DNA of 5,671 nt from Streptosporangiaceae bacterium (lineage in GTDB: Bacteria; Actinomycetota; Actinomycetes; Streptosporangiales; Streptosporangiaceae). Location of the stretch: the NCBI GenBank assembly GCA_030045215.1, contig JASIBJ010000237.1:1-5671 (forward strand), read 5' to 3'. The notes beneath the pieces were generated by a model. That model did no database searches. It worked only from the letters and a program-made list of their open reading frames with translations, and was not told the DNA's origin. Both the position numbers and the translations under genes were made by a program. Position 1 is the stretch's first letter; the number at the start of each line of letters is the position of its first letter. Positions 1 through 5,528 of this stretch are shown piece by piece.

Positions 1-455
1 GCCAGCTCGAACGCGCTGAACACCCGGCGCCGGATCGCCAGGGCGTCGGAGATCGTCTTCATGCCCGGCGCGAACTCGGCAAACTCGTCGTGCCCGAAGT
101 AGGACTGCTCTACCCCGGCCGCGACGATGAGGTCGTCGTAGGGAACTTCGACCGGCTGGCCGTTCGGCCGGACCGCCTTGACGACCTTGCGGTCCACGTC
201 GAACCCGGTGACCTCGGCCAGCATGCTCTCGATGTTCTTGTGCCGGGCCAGCAGGCTCCGGAACGGGAAGGCGATCTTGCCTTCGGACAGGATGCCGGTC
301 GCGCACTGATACAGCAGCGGCTGGAACACGTGGCTTGGCGCCTTGTCGATGAGCGTGACCGACACCGGAGCCCGGCGGAGCGCGCGCGCGGCGAACAGCC
401 CGGCGAAGCCTCCGCCGACGATGACGACCTGATGCTGCCTGGCCTGCTGATCCAT
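1..455 (-). CDS. ndh: Type II NADH dehydrogenase (NDH-2), N-terminal part, cut by the window edge
   Basis: Reading the minus strand from the ATG at 455 gives 151 uninterrupted residues running off the left edge. The start MDQQARQHQVVIVGGGFAG contains the dinucleotide-binding GxGxxG loop (G14-G16-G19) after a hydrophobic beta strand, and an acidic D37 closes the second strand, as expected for FAD binding. The stretch FQPLLYQCATGILSEGKIA (residues 44-62) is the characteristic NDH-2 segment, and YDDLIVAAGVEQSYFG (106-121) is the usual end of the first FAD half-domain. Family members are single-subunit, membrane-associated flavoproteins that pass electrons from NADH to quinone without pumping protons. 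The NADH-binding domain and the C-terminal membrane anchor lie outside the window. The start is supported by a GGGGG run 6 nt upstream and by position: it begins 28 bp after the zwf stop, so cotranscription is likely. The broader class (pyridine nucleotide-disulfide oxidoreductase) is certain; the NDH-2 assignment is strong but rests on the N-terminus only. Confidence 0.9.
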   Translation of the reverse strand, partial: MDQQARQHQVVIVGGGFAGLFAARALRRAPVSVTLIDKAPSHVFQPLLYQCATGILSEGKIAFPFRSLLARHKNIESMLAEVTGFDVDRKVVKAVRPNGQPVEVPYDDLIVAAGVEQSYFGHDEFAEFAPGMKTISDALAIRRRVFSAFEL

Positions 456-483
456 GGAGCGCCCCCGTTCCGTCCTTAATTCC

Positions 484-1860
484 TCAGCCGGCCGGGTCGT
501 GCCACGTATCCCACTCCGGCAGTAGCGCGTCGGCCTCCTTGGGTCCCCAGCTGCCCCTGGCGTAGGGGTGCACAGGGACGACGTCGCCCAGGACCGGGTC
601 GACGGCTCGCCAGGCGGCCTCGACATTGTCCTCGCGGGCGAACAGCCAGCGTTCACCCGACAAGGCCGCGCCAATGAGCCGGTCGTACGGTCGCATGTCG
701 CCGCTCGACTGGGAGGCGAAGGTGAGTTCCTCCGTCTGCGGTCGCCAGCCGGCACCGGGCTTCTTGCCCGTCACGGTGAGACCGACCTCGGCGTTCGGGT
801 GGATCCGGAAGCGCAGCCCGTTGGACACCATTTGCGGCGCCAGGTCGAACACGTCGTGCGGTGGATGGCGGAACCTGATCGCGACCTCGGTCGCGGTCAC
901 CGGCAGGCACTTGCCCGCCCTGATCAGGATCGGCACGTCGGCCCAGCGCCAGCTCTGCGCCGCGGTACGGACCGCCACGTACGTCTCGGTGGTGGACTTC
1001 GGATCGACGCCGTCCACCTGGAGGTAGCCGTCGTACTGTCCGCGCACGACCGTGTCGGCTGACAGCGGCTGCAGCGCGCCGATCAGGTCGGACTTCGAGC
1101 TCAGCCAGGACTGCATGCCGTTGCCGTCCGGCGGCTCGGCCAGCACCGAGGCCAGCACCTGGAGCAGGTGATTCTGCACCACGTCCCTGATGGCGCCGGT
1201 CTCGTCGTAGAACCGCCCGCGATCGGAGACGTCGAACGCCTCGGCCATGGTGATCTGGATACTGCCCACGTGCGTCCGGCTGAGCACCGGCTCGATTACG
1301 GAGTTGGCGAACCGTACGAACAGCATGTTCTCCACCGGGTCGAGCCCGAGCCAGTGGTCCACGCGGTAAATGTCATCTTCTGCGTAGTACTGGTGCATGG
1401 TCTGGTTCAGCTGTTCGGCGCTGGCCAGGTCACTCCCGAACGGCTTCTCCACCATCACCCTGGCATTCTTGGCCCGGCCGGCCTGGGCGATGCCCTGGGC
1501 GATCCGGGCGAAGAGCGGGGGCGGGACCTCCAGGTAATAGAGGACCCGCCGGCCGTCCCCGATTGCGTCCGACATTGCCTGGTACGTGGCGTTATCGTCG
1601 AGATCGCCATCGACGTAGCGGAGCAGGCTCAGCATCTTGGCTGCCGCCGGGGCCTTCGGGTCCATCTTGTTGAGTTCCAGCGAGGCCTGCGCGTAGGAGC
1701 GGAACTGGTCCAGGCCCCACCCGCTCTTCGCCACGCCGATCACCGGGACGTCCAGGACACCCCGATCGACCAGGCCGACCAGCGCAGGAAACGTCTCGAG
1801 CTTGGCCAGGTCTCCGGTAGCGCCGAAGATCACGAGTGCGTCAACCTGCTCATCCGCCAT
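484..1860 (-). CDS. zwf: Glucose-6-phosphate dehydrogenase family protein (short actinobacterial form)
   Basis: 458 aa, cytosolic. The family oxidises glucose 6-phosphate to 6-phosphogluconolactone with reduction of NAD(P)+, the entry step of the oxidative pentose phosphate or Entner-Doudoroff route. Visible motifs: Rossmann loop FGATGDLAK (12-20), VEKPFG (137-142), the active-site region RVDHWLGLDPVEN (166-178), catalytic-base region RDVVQNHLLQ (225-234, His231), and RAGK (314-317). The length is below the usual 480-510 aa and resembles the shorter mycobacterial Zwf1 type. By alignment from memory with the Leuconostoc enzyme, Asp177, His178, His240 and Lys343 are kept as Asp168, His169, His231 and Lys317. 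The phosphate-binding Lys182 is Leu173 here, and the usual RKL after GDLAK is LET (21-23). Activity on glucose 6-phosphate is therefore likely but not certain. The ATG at 1860 has a GGGGGGA Shine-Dalgarno sequence 4 nt upstream. Probably the first gene of an operon with ndh; a candidate operator lies 94 bp upstream. Confidence 0.88.
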   Translation of the reverse strand: MADEQVDALVIFGATGDLAKLETFPALVGLVDRGVLDVPVIGVAKSGWGLDQFRSYAQASLELNKMDPKAPAAAKMLSLLRYVDGDLDDNATYQAMSDAIGDGRRVLYYLEVPPPLFARIAQGIAQAGRAKNARVMVEKPFGSDLASAEQLNQTMHQYYAEDDIYRVDHWLGLDPVENMLFVRFANSVIEPVLSRTHVGSIQITMAEAFDVSDRGRFYDETGAIRDVVQNHLLQVLASVLAEPPDGNGMQSWLSSKSDLIGALQPLSADTVVRGQYDGYLQVDGVDPKSTTETYVAVRTAAQSWRWADVPILIRAGKCLPVTATEVAIRFRHPPHDVFDLAPQMVSNGLRFRIHPNAEVGLTVTGKKPGAGWRPQTEELTFASQSSGDMRPYDRLIGAALSGERWLFAREDNVEAAWRAVDPVLGDVVPVHPYARGSWGPKEADALLPEWDTWHDPAG

Positions 1861-1880
1861 GGTTCCCCCCAGTCACGTCC

Positions 1881-1920
1881 GCCGCTATCCAGCGCCGGGC
1901 CAGTTCGCCGCTAGCCGCTA
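1881..1920 (-). repeat. Three TAGCGGC direct repeats upstream of zwf
   Basis: The plus strand shows GCCGCTA at 1881-1887, 1907-1913 and 1914-1920, which is TAGCGGC on the zwf coding strand. The last two copies are directly tandem, and the first is 26 bp from the second. All lie 20-60 bp upstream of the zwf ATG, where a promoter or 5' leader is expected. They could be half-sites for a regulator or chance repetition; I recognise no known box. Confidence 0.3.
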
Positions 1921-1954
1921 TTCCATCCAATCCCCGCACAAACGCCGCAGGCAC

Positions 1955-1969
1955 CACCCGGCGCGGGTG
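1955..1969. promoter_or_regulatory. Candidate operator A (CACCC-N5-GGGTG dyad) upstream of zwf
   Basis: CACCCGGCGCGGGTG is an inverted repeat with 6-bp perfect arms (CACCCG/CGGGTG) around a 3-bp centre. Read toward zwf, the extended block is TTCACCCGCGCCGGGTGGTG followed by C. It matches the block upstream of the GMC gene at 19 of 21 positions, in the same orientation relative to its gene. It sits 94 bp upstream of the zwf ATG and 263 bp upstream of the DUF2252 start. A dyad of this size is typical of a dimeric transcription factor site. The assignment is inferred from repetition and position; the factor is unknown. Confidence 0.45.
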
Positions 1970-1971
1970 AA

Positions 1972-2024
1972 CAAGCCGTGCCCGGCCCTGCAGCCGCGGT
2001 CGACCCGCCTGACGGCACGGCTTG
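1972..2024. repeat. Long inverted repeat with 11-bp perfect arms in the divergent spacer
   Basis: CAAGCCGTGCC (1972-1982) and GGCACGGCTTG (2014-2024) are exact reverse complements with a 31-nt spacer. Transcribed from either strand, they would form a stable GC-rich stem. The stem begins 2 bp after operator A. No T-tract follows on either strand, so a classical Rho-independent terminator is not supported. It could be a leader RNA structure, a spaced protein-binding dyad, or a relic of a small mobile repeat; no target-site duplication is visible. Confidence 0.5.
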
Positions 2025-2031
2025 CTTGTCA

Positions 2032-2050
2032 GCCGGCCGATCTGGCCGGC
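2032..2050. repeat. Hairpin-forming inverted repeat GCCGGCC-N5-GGCCGGC
   Basis: GCCGGCC (2032-2038) and GGCCGGC (2044-2050) form a 7-bp perfect stem around the loop GATCT. It lies 7 bp beyond the preceding 11-bp inverted repeat. No downstream T-run is present. In such GC-rich DNA a 7-bp G/C palindrome can arise by chance, so a function is only suggested by its place in a cluster of dyads. Confidence 0.35.
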
Positions 2051-2093
2051 CCCGCTCCGGCGTGTCTCATACCGACCGAATGTTCCGGCAGGC

Positions 2094-2110
2094 TCACCCC
2101 GCCGGGGTGA
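2094..2110. promoter_or_regulatory. Candidate operator C, a perfect 17-bp palindrome upstream of the DUF2252 gene
   Basis: TCACCCCGCCGGGGTGA is perfectly symmetric, with 8-bp arms and one central C. Its core CACCCCGCCGGGGTG is the same length and pattern (CACCC-N5-GGGTG) as operators A and B, and it is the most symmetric of the three. It lies 122 bp upstream of the DUF2252 ATG and 140 bp (centre to centre) from operator A. The symmetry and recurrence support a binding site for a dimeric regulator; a role in DUF2252 control is inferred from position. Confidence 0.45.
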
Positions 2111-2112
2111 CG

Positions 2113-2127
2113 CGCGGGCGGCCCGCG
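2113..2127. repeat. GC palindrome CGCGGGC-G-GCCCGCG next to operator C
   Basis: Two 7-bp arms, CGCGGGC and GCCCGCG, flank a single G and start 2 bp after operator C. Together the two palindromes form a nearly continuous symmetric tract from 2094 to 2127. It may be an accessory binding site or chance composition; bases are only G and C, which lowers its weight. Confidence 0.3.
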
Positions 2128-2232
2128 GGCGCGAGCATGGCTAGGCGATCAACCTCGATCGCCAACGAGATGCGGCCCGCGCCGCCGCCACCAGCCCGGC
2201 GGCCCTGGTCGCGGTCTAAGTGAGAGGTCGCT

Positions 2233-3750
2233 ATGACACCACGCGCCACCACCCAGCGTTCACGGCCCCGCACGGCGGTACCCAAGCAGGGCGGCAAGCG
2301 AGAGCAGGCCGGCGAGATATCGCAAGAGTCGGCCTGGCAGCGCAGGCACCTGAGCGTTGAGGAGCACGAGGCCCGCGGGCGCGCCGCGCGCACGTCGGCA
2401 CCGAGATCGGCGCACGCTCACTGGGAGCCCGCGTCCGACCGGCCTGATCCGGTCGCGCTGCTCGAGGAGCAGTCCGCCGGCCGGGTCCCCGAGCTGGTTC
2501 CCGTCAGGTACGGCCGCATGCTGGTATCGCCGTTCACCTTCTACCGTGGCGGCGCGCTGATCATGGCTGCCGACCTGGCGAACACCCCGCGTTCCGACAT
2601 CGAAGTGCAGCTCTGCGGAGACGCGCACCTGTCGAACTTCGGCGGGTTCGGGACGCCAGAACGGCGGATGATCTTCGACATCAACGACTTCGATGAGACC
2701 CTGCCCGGTCCGTGGGAGTGGGACGTGAAGCGCCTGGCGGTCAGCTTCGAGGTCATGGGGCGCGATCGCGGGTTCTCGCCCGCCGACTGCCGCGCGATCG
2801 TGCTGACCGCCGTGCACGAGTACCGCGAGCGGATGCGGCACGCGGCAGGCCTGGGCACGCTGGATGTCTGGTACGACCAGCTCGAAAGCGAAGAACTCCT
2901 CAGGCTGATGCGCCAGGCGGCAAGGAAGCAATCGGTGGGCAAGACGGAACGGCGGCGAGCCGAGCGCAACATCGCGCAGGCCCGCACGCGAGACAGCGCC
3001 CGCGTCTTCGCCAAGCGGACCGAGGAGACCGGCGGCGAGCCCCGCATCGTGGCGCAGGAACCGCTGATCACCCCGGTCGAGGATCTGGTCGAGAGCGGAT
3101 CCGAGTGGAGTGAGAACGCCGACGAGCAGATCAGGGAGCTGCTGCGGGCGTACCGGCAGACGCTCGGCGGGCAGCATCATCCGATCGAGGAGTTCCGCTA
3201 CGTCCACGCCGCCCGCAAGGTTGTCGGTGTGGGCAGCGTCGGAACCCGGTGCTTCATCCTGCTGATGCTGGGCCGCGATGACAGCGACCCGCTGTTCCTG
3301 CAGGTCAAGGAGGCTCAGTCGTCGGTACTCGAGCGTTTCGCCGGCCGCAGCGTCTACCCGAACCACGGCGAGCGGGTCGTCGCGGGCCAGCGCCTGATGC
3401 AGGCGGCGAGCGACATCTTCCTTGGCTGGATAACTGCCCGCGGCATGGACGGCCGGGTCCGCGATTTCTACGTCCGCCAGTTCCAGGACTGGAAGGGGAG
3501 CGCGGACACCGAGGCCATGACGGTTCCCGCCGCCACCTTCTACGCGCGCATCTGCGGTGCCACCCTGGCCCGCGCGCACGCCAGGTACGGGGACAGGATC
3601 GCACTCGCCTCCTACCTGGGGGGCGCGGACAACTTTGACAACGCGATCGCGGACTTCGCTGTCGCCTACGCCGACCAGAATGAGCGGGACTATGACGCCT
3701 TCAGCGCCGCGGTGAAGTCGGGCAAGCTGCAGGCCGAGGCTGGCCTCTAG
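2233..3750 (+). CDS. DUF2252 family protein (kinase-like fold, function unknown)
   Basis: 505 aa, soluble, no signal peptide or membrane segment. I recognise it as DUF2252 (COG4320) from VRYGRMLVSPFTFYRG (91-106), CGDAHLSNFG (128-137), FDINDFDE (148-155), WEWDVKRLAVS (161-171) and the C-terminal YADQNERDYDAF followed by VKSGKL. GDAHLSN resembles the catalytic HxDxxxxN loop of aminoglycoside phosphotransferases, and IND-F-D resembles their metal-binding DFD/IDxD segment. A phosphotransferase-like fold is thus plausible, but no substrate is known for the family. Residues 1-60 are a basic, Arg-rich extension that looks disordered; residues 225-265 are a charged Arg/Lys/Glu-rich helical stretch. 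The ATG has GAGAGG 5 nt upstream, and an in-frame stop is not needed to fix it because the Shine-Dalgarno is clear. It is divergent from zwf and convergent with the GMC gene, so it is probably monocistronic. Candidate operator C lies in its upstream region. Confidence 0.93.
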   Translation: MTPRATTQRSRPRTAVPKQGGKREQAGEISQESAWQRRHLSVEEHEARGRAARTSAPRSAHAHWEPASDRPDPVALLEEQSAGRVPELVPVRYGRMLVSPFTFYRGGALIMAADLANTPRSDIEVQLCGDAHLSNFGGFGTPERRMIFDINDFDETLPGPWEWDVKRLAVSFEVMGRDRGFSPADCRAIVLTAVHEYRERMRHAAGLGTLDVWYDQLESEELLRLMRQAARKQSVGKTERRRAERNIAQARTRDSARVFAKRTEETGGEPRIVAQEPLITPVEDLVESGSEWSENADEQIRELLRAYRQTLGGQHHPIEEFRYVHAARKVVGVGSVGTRCFILLMLGRDDSDPLFLQVKEAQSSVLERFAGRSVYPNHGERVVAGQRLMQAASDIFLGWITARGMDGRVRDFYVRQFQDWKGSADTEAMTVPAATFYARICGATLARAHARYGDRIALASYLGGADNFDNAIADFAVAYADQNERDYDAFSAAVKSGKLQAEAGL

Positions 3751-3776
3751 CTAGCCAGAGCAGGCCCGTACTAGCT
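3749..3776. repeat. Inverted repeat joining the two convergent 3' ends
   Basis: AGCTAG (3749-3754) and CTAGCT (3771-3776) are perfect complements with a 16-nt spacer. The arms overlap the TAG stop of the DUF2252 gene and the stop (CTA on plus) of the GMC gene. It could serve as a weak bidirectional terminator in the 20-bp gap, but the stem is short, A/T-containing and has no T-tract, so the terminator role is tentative. Confidence 0.25.
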
Positions 3777-5420
3777 GGGCTGGGAGCCCCGGCCGACCGC
3801 GGACGCGGGATGTGATACCGGCGCGGCGCGCTGTGCGGGCGCCCAGGCCGTGGTCGCTGTCGCGCCGAGCCGTTCCGCGATGTGCTCCCCGACCCGGATG
3901 CCGTTCGCGATGGCGGTGAGTGCCGGGTTGACCGCGCCGATACTCGGGAAGAAGCTCGTGTCGGCGACGTACAGGTTGTCCAGTTCGTGGGCCTTGCAGT
4001 CGACGTCAAGGACCGAGGTAGCGGGGTCCGTGCCGAACCGACAGGTGCCGGCCTGGTGGGCCACGGCGGCGAGCGGGATGTTCATGCTCATGTAGAAGCT
4101 CTTGTGCAGCACGTGGTGCCTGGCCAGGCCGATGTGGTTGAGGATCTTCCGGAACTCGCCGTAGAGGCCGGCGGCCTCGGCCTCGTTGCTCTCGGTGTAG
4201 GCGAGGTGAATGTTACCGTCCTCGTCGACCGTGACCCGGTTGTCGGGCTTGGGCAGGTCCTCCGTCGTGAGCCAGAAGTCGACGGCGTGTCGGGCCGCTT
4301 CTTCCAGGCTCCAGCCGGGCACGAGCTTGGTCAGGTGCGGCTCCTCGCCCTTCATCGCGCCGGCGTTGGATTTGCCCAGCATCTGGATGTTGCCCAGCGG
4401 CCAGTCGCGGCCGTCTCCGCCAACGTAGAAGTCGTTCAGGCCGAGGGTCTTCTGGAAGATGGTGTCGTTCTCTTCGGCGCCAAAGCCGGAAACTGCCTTG
4501 CTGACGTGGAACATGTAGTTCCGGCCGACCTGGCCGGATCCATTCGCCAGGCCCGCCGGGTGCGCATCCGACGCTGACCGCAGGAGGATTTTGGCCGTGT
4601 TGGCCGCTCCAGCGGCCAGGACCACGATGTCGCCGGTGTAGATGTCCTCCTTGCCGTCTCCGCCATGATCGACGACCACGCCGGTGACTGCCCGGCCGGA
4701 GCGGTCGGTCTGCAATCGGATGACCTCGGAGTTGACCAGGAGCGTGACAGTGGGCAGGTCGAGCAGTGGCCGGATGCCGATGATGTCAGCGTCGGCCTTG
4801 GCGTGCACCAGGCACGGGTACCCGTCGCAGGTCGCGCACTGGATACAGATGCTGGCGGGCCGATTGGCTTCATCGAGCAAGATCCCGCACGGGGCGTGGA
4901 ACGGGTGATAGCCGGCCTCGGTCAGCGAATCGGAGATCTGCTGGATGCGCGGCGCGTGCGCAACCGGCGGCCAGGGATACTGCTGCGACCACGGGCCCTC
5001 GGTCGGGTCCTCGCCGTGCTCCCCATGCACCTGGTACAGCCACTCGGCCTTGGTGTACCAGGGCTCGAAGTCGGCGTAGCTGACCGGCCAGGCCGGGGAG
5101 ATCCCGTCAACGTGCCGAATCTCGCCGAAGTCCTCCGGCCGCAGCCGGTAGAGCGCCGCCCCGTACATCTTCGTGGCGCCGCCGACGAAGTAGTGCACCT
5201 GCGGCTGGAAAGGAGTGCCGTCGCCGTCATACCAGGTATCGGGCGATATGTACTTGCCGTCCACGAAGACCGGCCCGGGGTCCCAGTTGTCGGCCTCCCT
5301 GGTCAGGAACGTGCCGCGCTCGAGCAGCAAGATCCGCTTGCCGGACGGCGCCAGGGTGCGGGCGAGCGTGCCGCCGCCAGCTCCGGTGCCCACGATGATC
5401 ACATCGAAATGCTCTGCCAC
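3771..5420 (-). CDS. GMC-family FAD-dependent oxidoreductase with a CX2CX2CX4C motif
   Basis: 549 aa from the GTG at 5420. This start is preferred because AGGGGG lies 5 nt upstream (5426-5431) and the Rossmann strand begins at once (AEHFDVIIVGTGAGGG, G11-G13-G16). Another GTG at 5447 would add nine residues but lacks a good ribosome site. GMC enzymes use FAD to oxidise alcohols or sugars. Family marks: ERG after the second strand, VGGATKMYGAALYRL (79-93), VVLAAGAANTAKILL (266-280), and the C-terminal HQAGTCRFG (from His455) and PSIGAVNPALT (Asn498), giving the catalytic His-Asn pair. Residues 192-203 carry CIQCATCDGYPC, possibly an Fe-S cluster site. There is no signal peptide. The last 30 residues form an Ala/Pro-rich tail. 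No partner small subunit or cytochrome gene is visible, so the electron acceptor and substrate are unknown. It probably has its own promoter, with candidate operator B 61 bp upstream. Confidence 0.92.
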   Translation of the reverse strand: MAEHFDVIIVGTGAGGGTLARTLAPSGKRILLLERGTFLTREADNWDPGPVFVDGKYISPDTWYDGDGTPFQPQVHYFVGGATKMYGAALYRLRPEDFGEIRHVDGISPAWPVSYADFEPWYTKAEWLYQVHGEHGEDPTEGPWSQQYPWPPVAHAPRIQQISDSLTEAGYHPFHAPCGILLDEANRPASICIQCATCDGYPCLVHAKADADIIGIRPLLDLPTVTLLVNSEVIRLQTDRSGRAVTGVVVDHGGDGKEDIYTGDIVVLAAGAANTAKILLRSASDAHPAGLANGSGQVGRNYMFHVSKAVSGFGAEENDTIFQKTLGLNDFYVGGDGRDWPLGNIQMLGKSNAGAMKGEEPHLTKLVPGWSLEEAARHAVDFWLTTEDLPKPDNRVTVDEDGNIHLAYTESNEAEAAGLYGEFRKILNHIGLARHHVLHKSFYMSMNIPLAAVAHQAGTCRFGTDPATSVLDVDCKAHELDNLYVADTSFFPSIGAVNPALTAIANGIRVGEHIAERLGATATTAWAPAQRAAPVSHPASAVGRGSQPS

Positions 5421-5481
5421 GGCAGCCCCCTGGTCAGATCCGCCCACCGTTCACGCTGCCCTTGGCCTGAGCGAGCCGCAC

Positions 5482-5496
5482 CACCCGGCCAGGGTG
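5482..5496. promoter_or_regulatory. Candidate operator B (CACCC-N5-GGGTG dyad) upstream of the GMC gene
   Basis: CACCCGGCCAGGGTG has 5-bp perfect arms around a 5-bp centre. Read toward the GMC gene the block is TTCACCCTGGCCGGGTGGTG plus C, differing from operator A at two central positions only. It lies 61 bp upstream of the chosen GTG and inside the 108-bp spacer between the membrane-protein stop and the GMC start. This implies that the GMC gene is transcribed separately, under the same factor as zwf. The rest of the spacer shows no convincing terminator or promoter hexamers. Confidence 0.45.
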
Positions 5497-5528
5497 AATT
5501 CGCGCGGCCGTTGCAGGCCTGGGGGAGG

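Noticed and set aside
90..479. Plus-strand open frame of 129 codons
   Set aside because: It lies opposite the NADH dehydrogenase, whose minus-strand product has clear family motifs. The plus product looks like a GC-rich shadow (Asp/Arg/Pro-rich, no domain).
1168..1914. Plus-strand open frame of 248 codons opposite zwf
   Set aside because: The minus strand encodes a recognisable G6PDH along its whole length. The His/Val/Arg-rich plus product is typical of an antisense frame in high-GC DNA, and no Shine-Dalgarno supports it.
1955..1969. DosR/DevR box, LexA box or CIRCE element
   Set aside because: The dyad CACCC-N5-GGGTG does not match the GGGAC/GTCCC core of DosR, the GAAC-N4-GTTC core of LexA or the CIRCE pattern as I know them.
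1972..2050. Rho-independent terminator in the divergent spacer
   Set aside because: Stems are strong, but neither strand has a following T-rich run, and no gene ends there: both neighbours start from this spacer.
1978..2223. Possible 81-codon gene (or a 28-codon version from the ATG at 2138) just before the DUF2252 gene
   Set aside because: No Shine-Dalgarno, Pro/Arg/Ala-rich product without a motif, and it runs through the palindromes of the spacer. It ends 9 bp before the DUF2252 start, so a leader peptide cannot be fully excluded, but nothing supports it.
2260..3579. Minus-strand open frame of 439 codons opposite the DUF2252 gene
   Set aside because: Despite its length it shows no known motif, and its composition mirrors the codon bias of the DUF2252 gene, which has conserved motifs from end to end.
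3882..4577. Plus-strand open frame of 231 codons opposite the GMC gene
   Set aside because: It is the shadow of the GMC C-terminal half, where the minus strand has the conserved His-Asn catalytic region.
5421..5447. Upstream GTG start at 5447 for the GMC gene
   Set aside because: The nine added residues (GGSDQGAA and neighbours) are not family-like. The GTG at 5420 has AGGGGG at proper spacing and directly precedes the FAD-binding strand.
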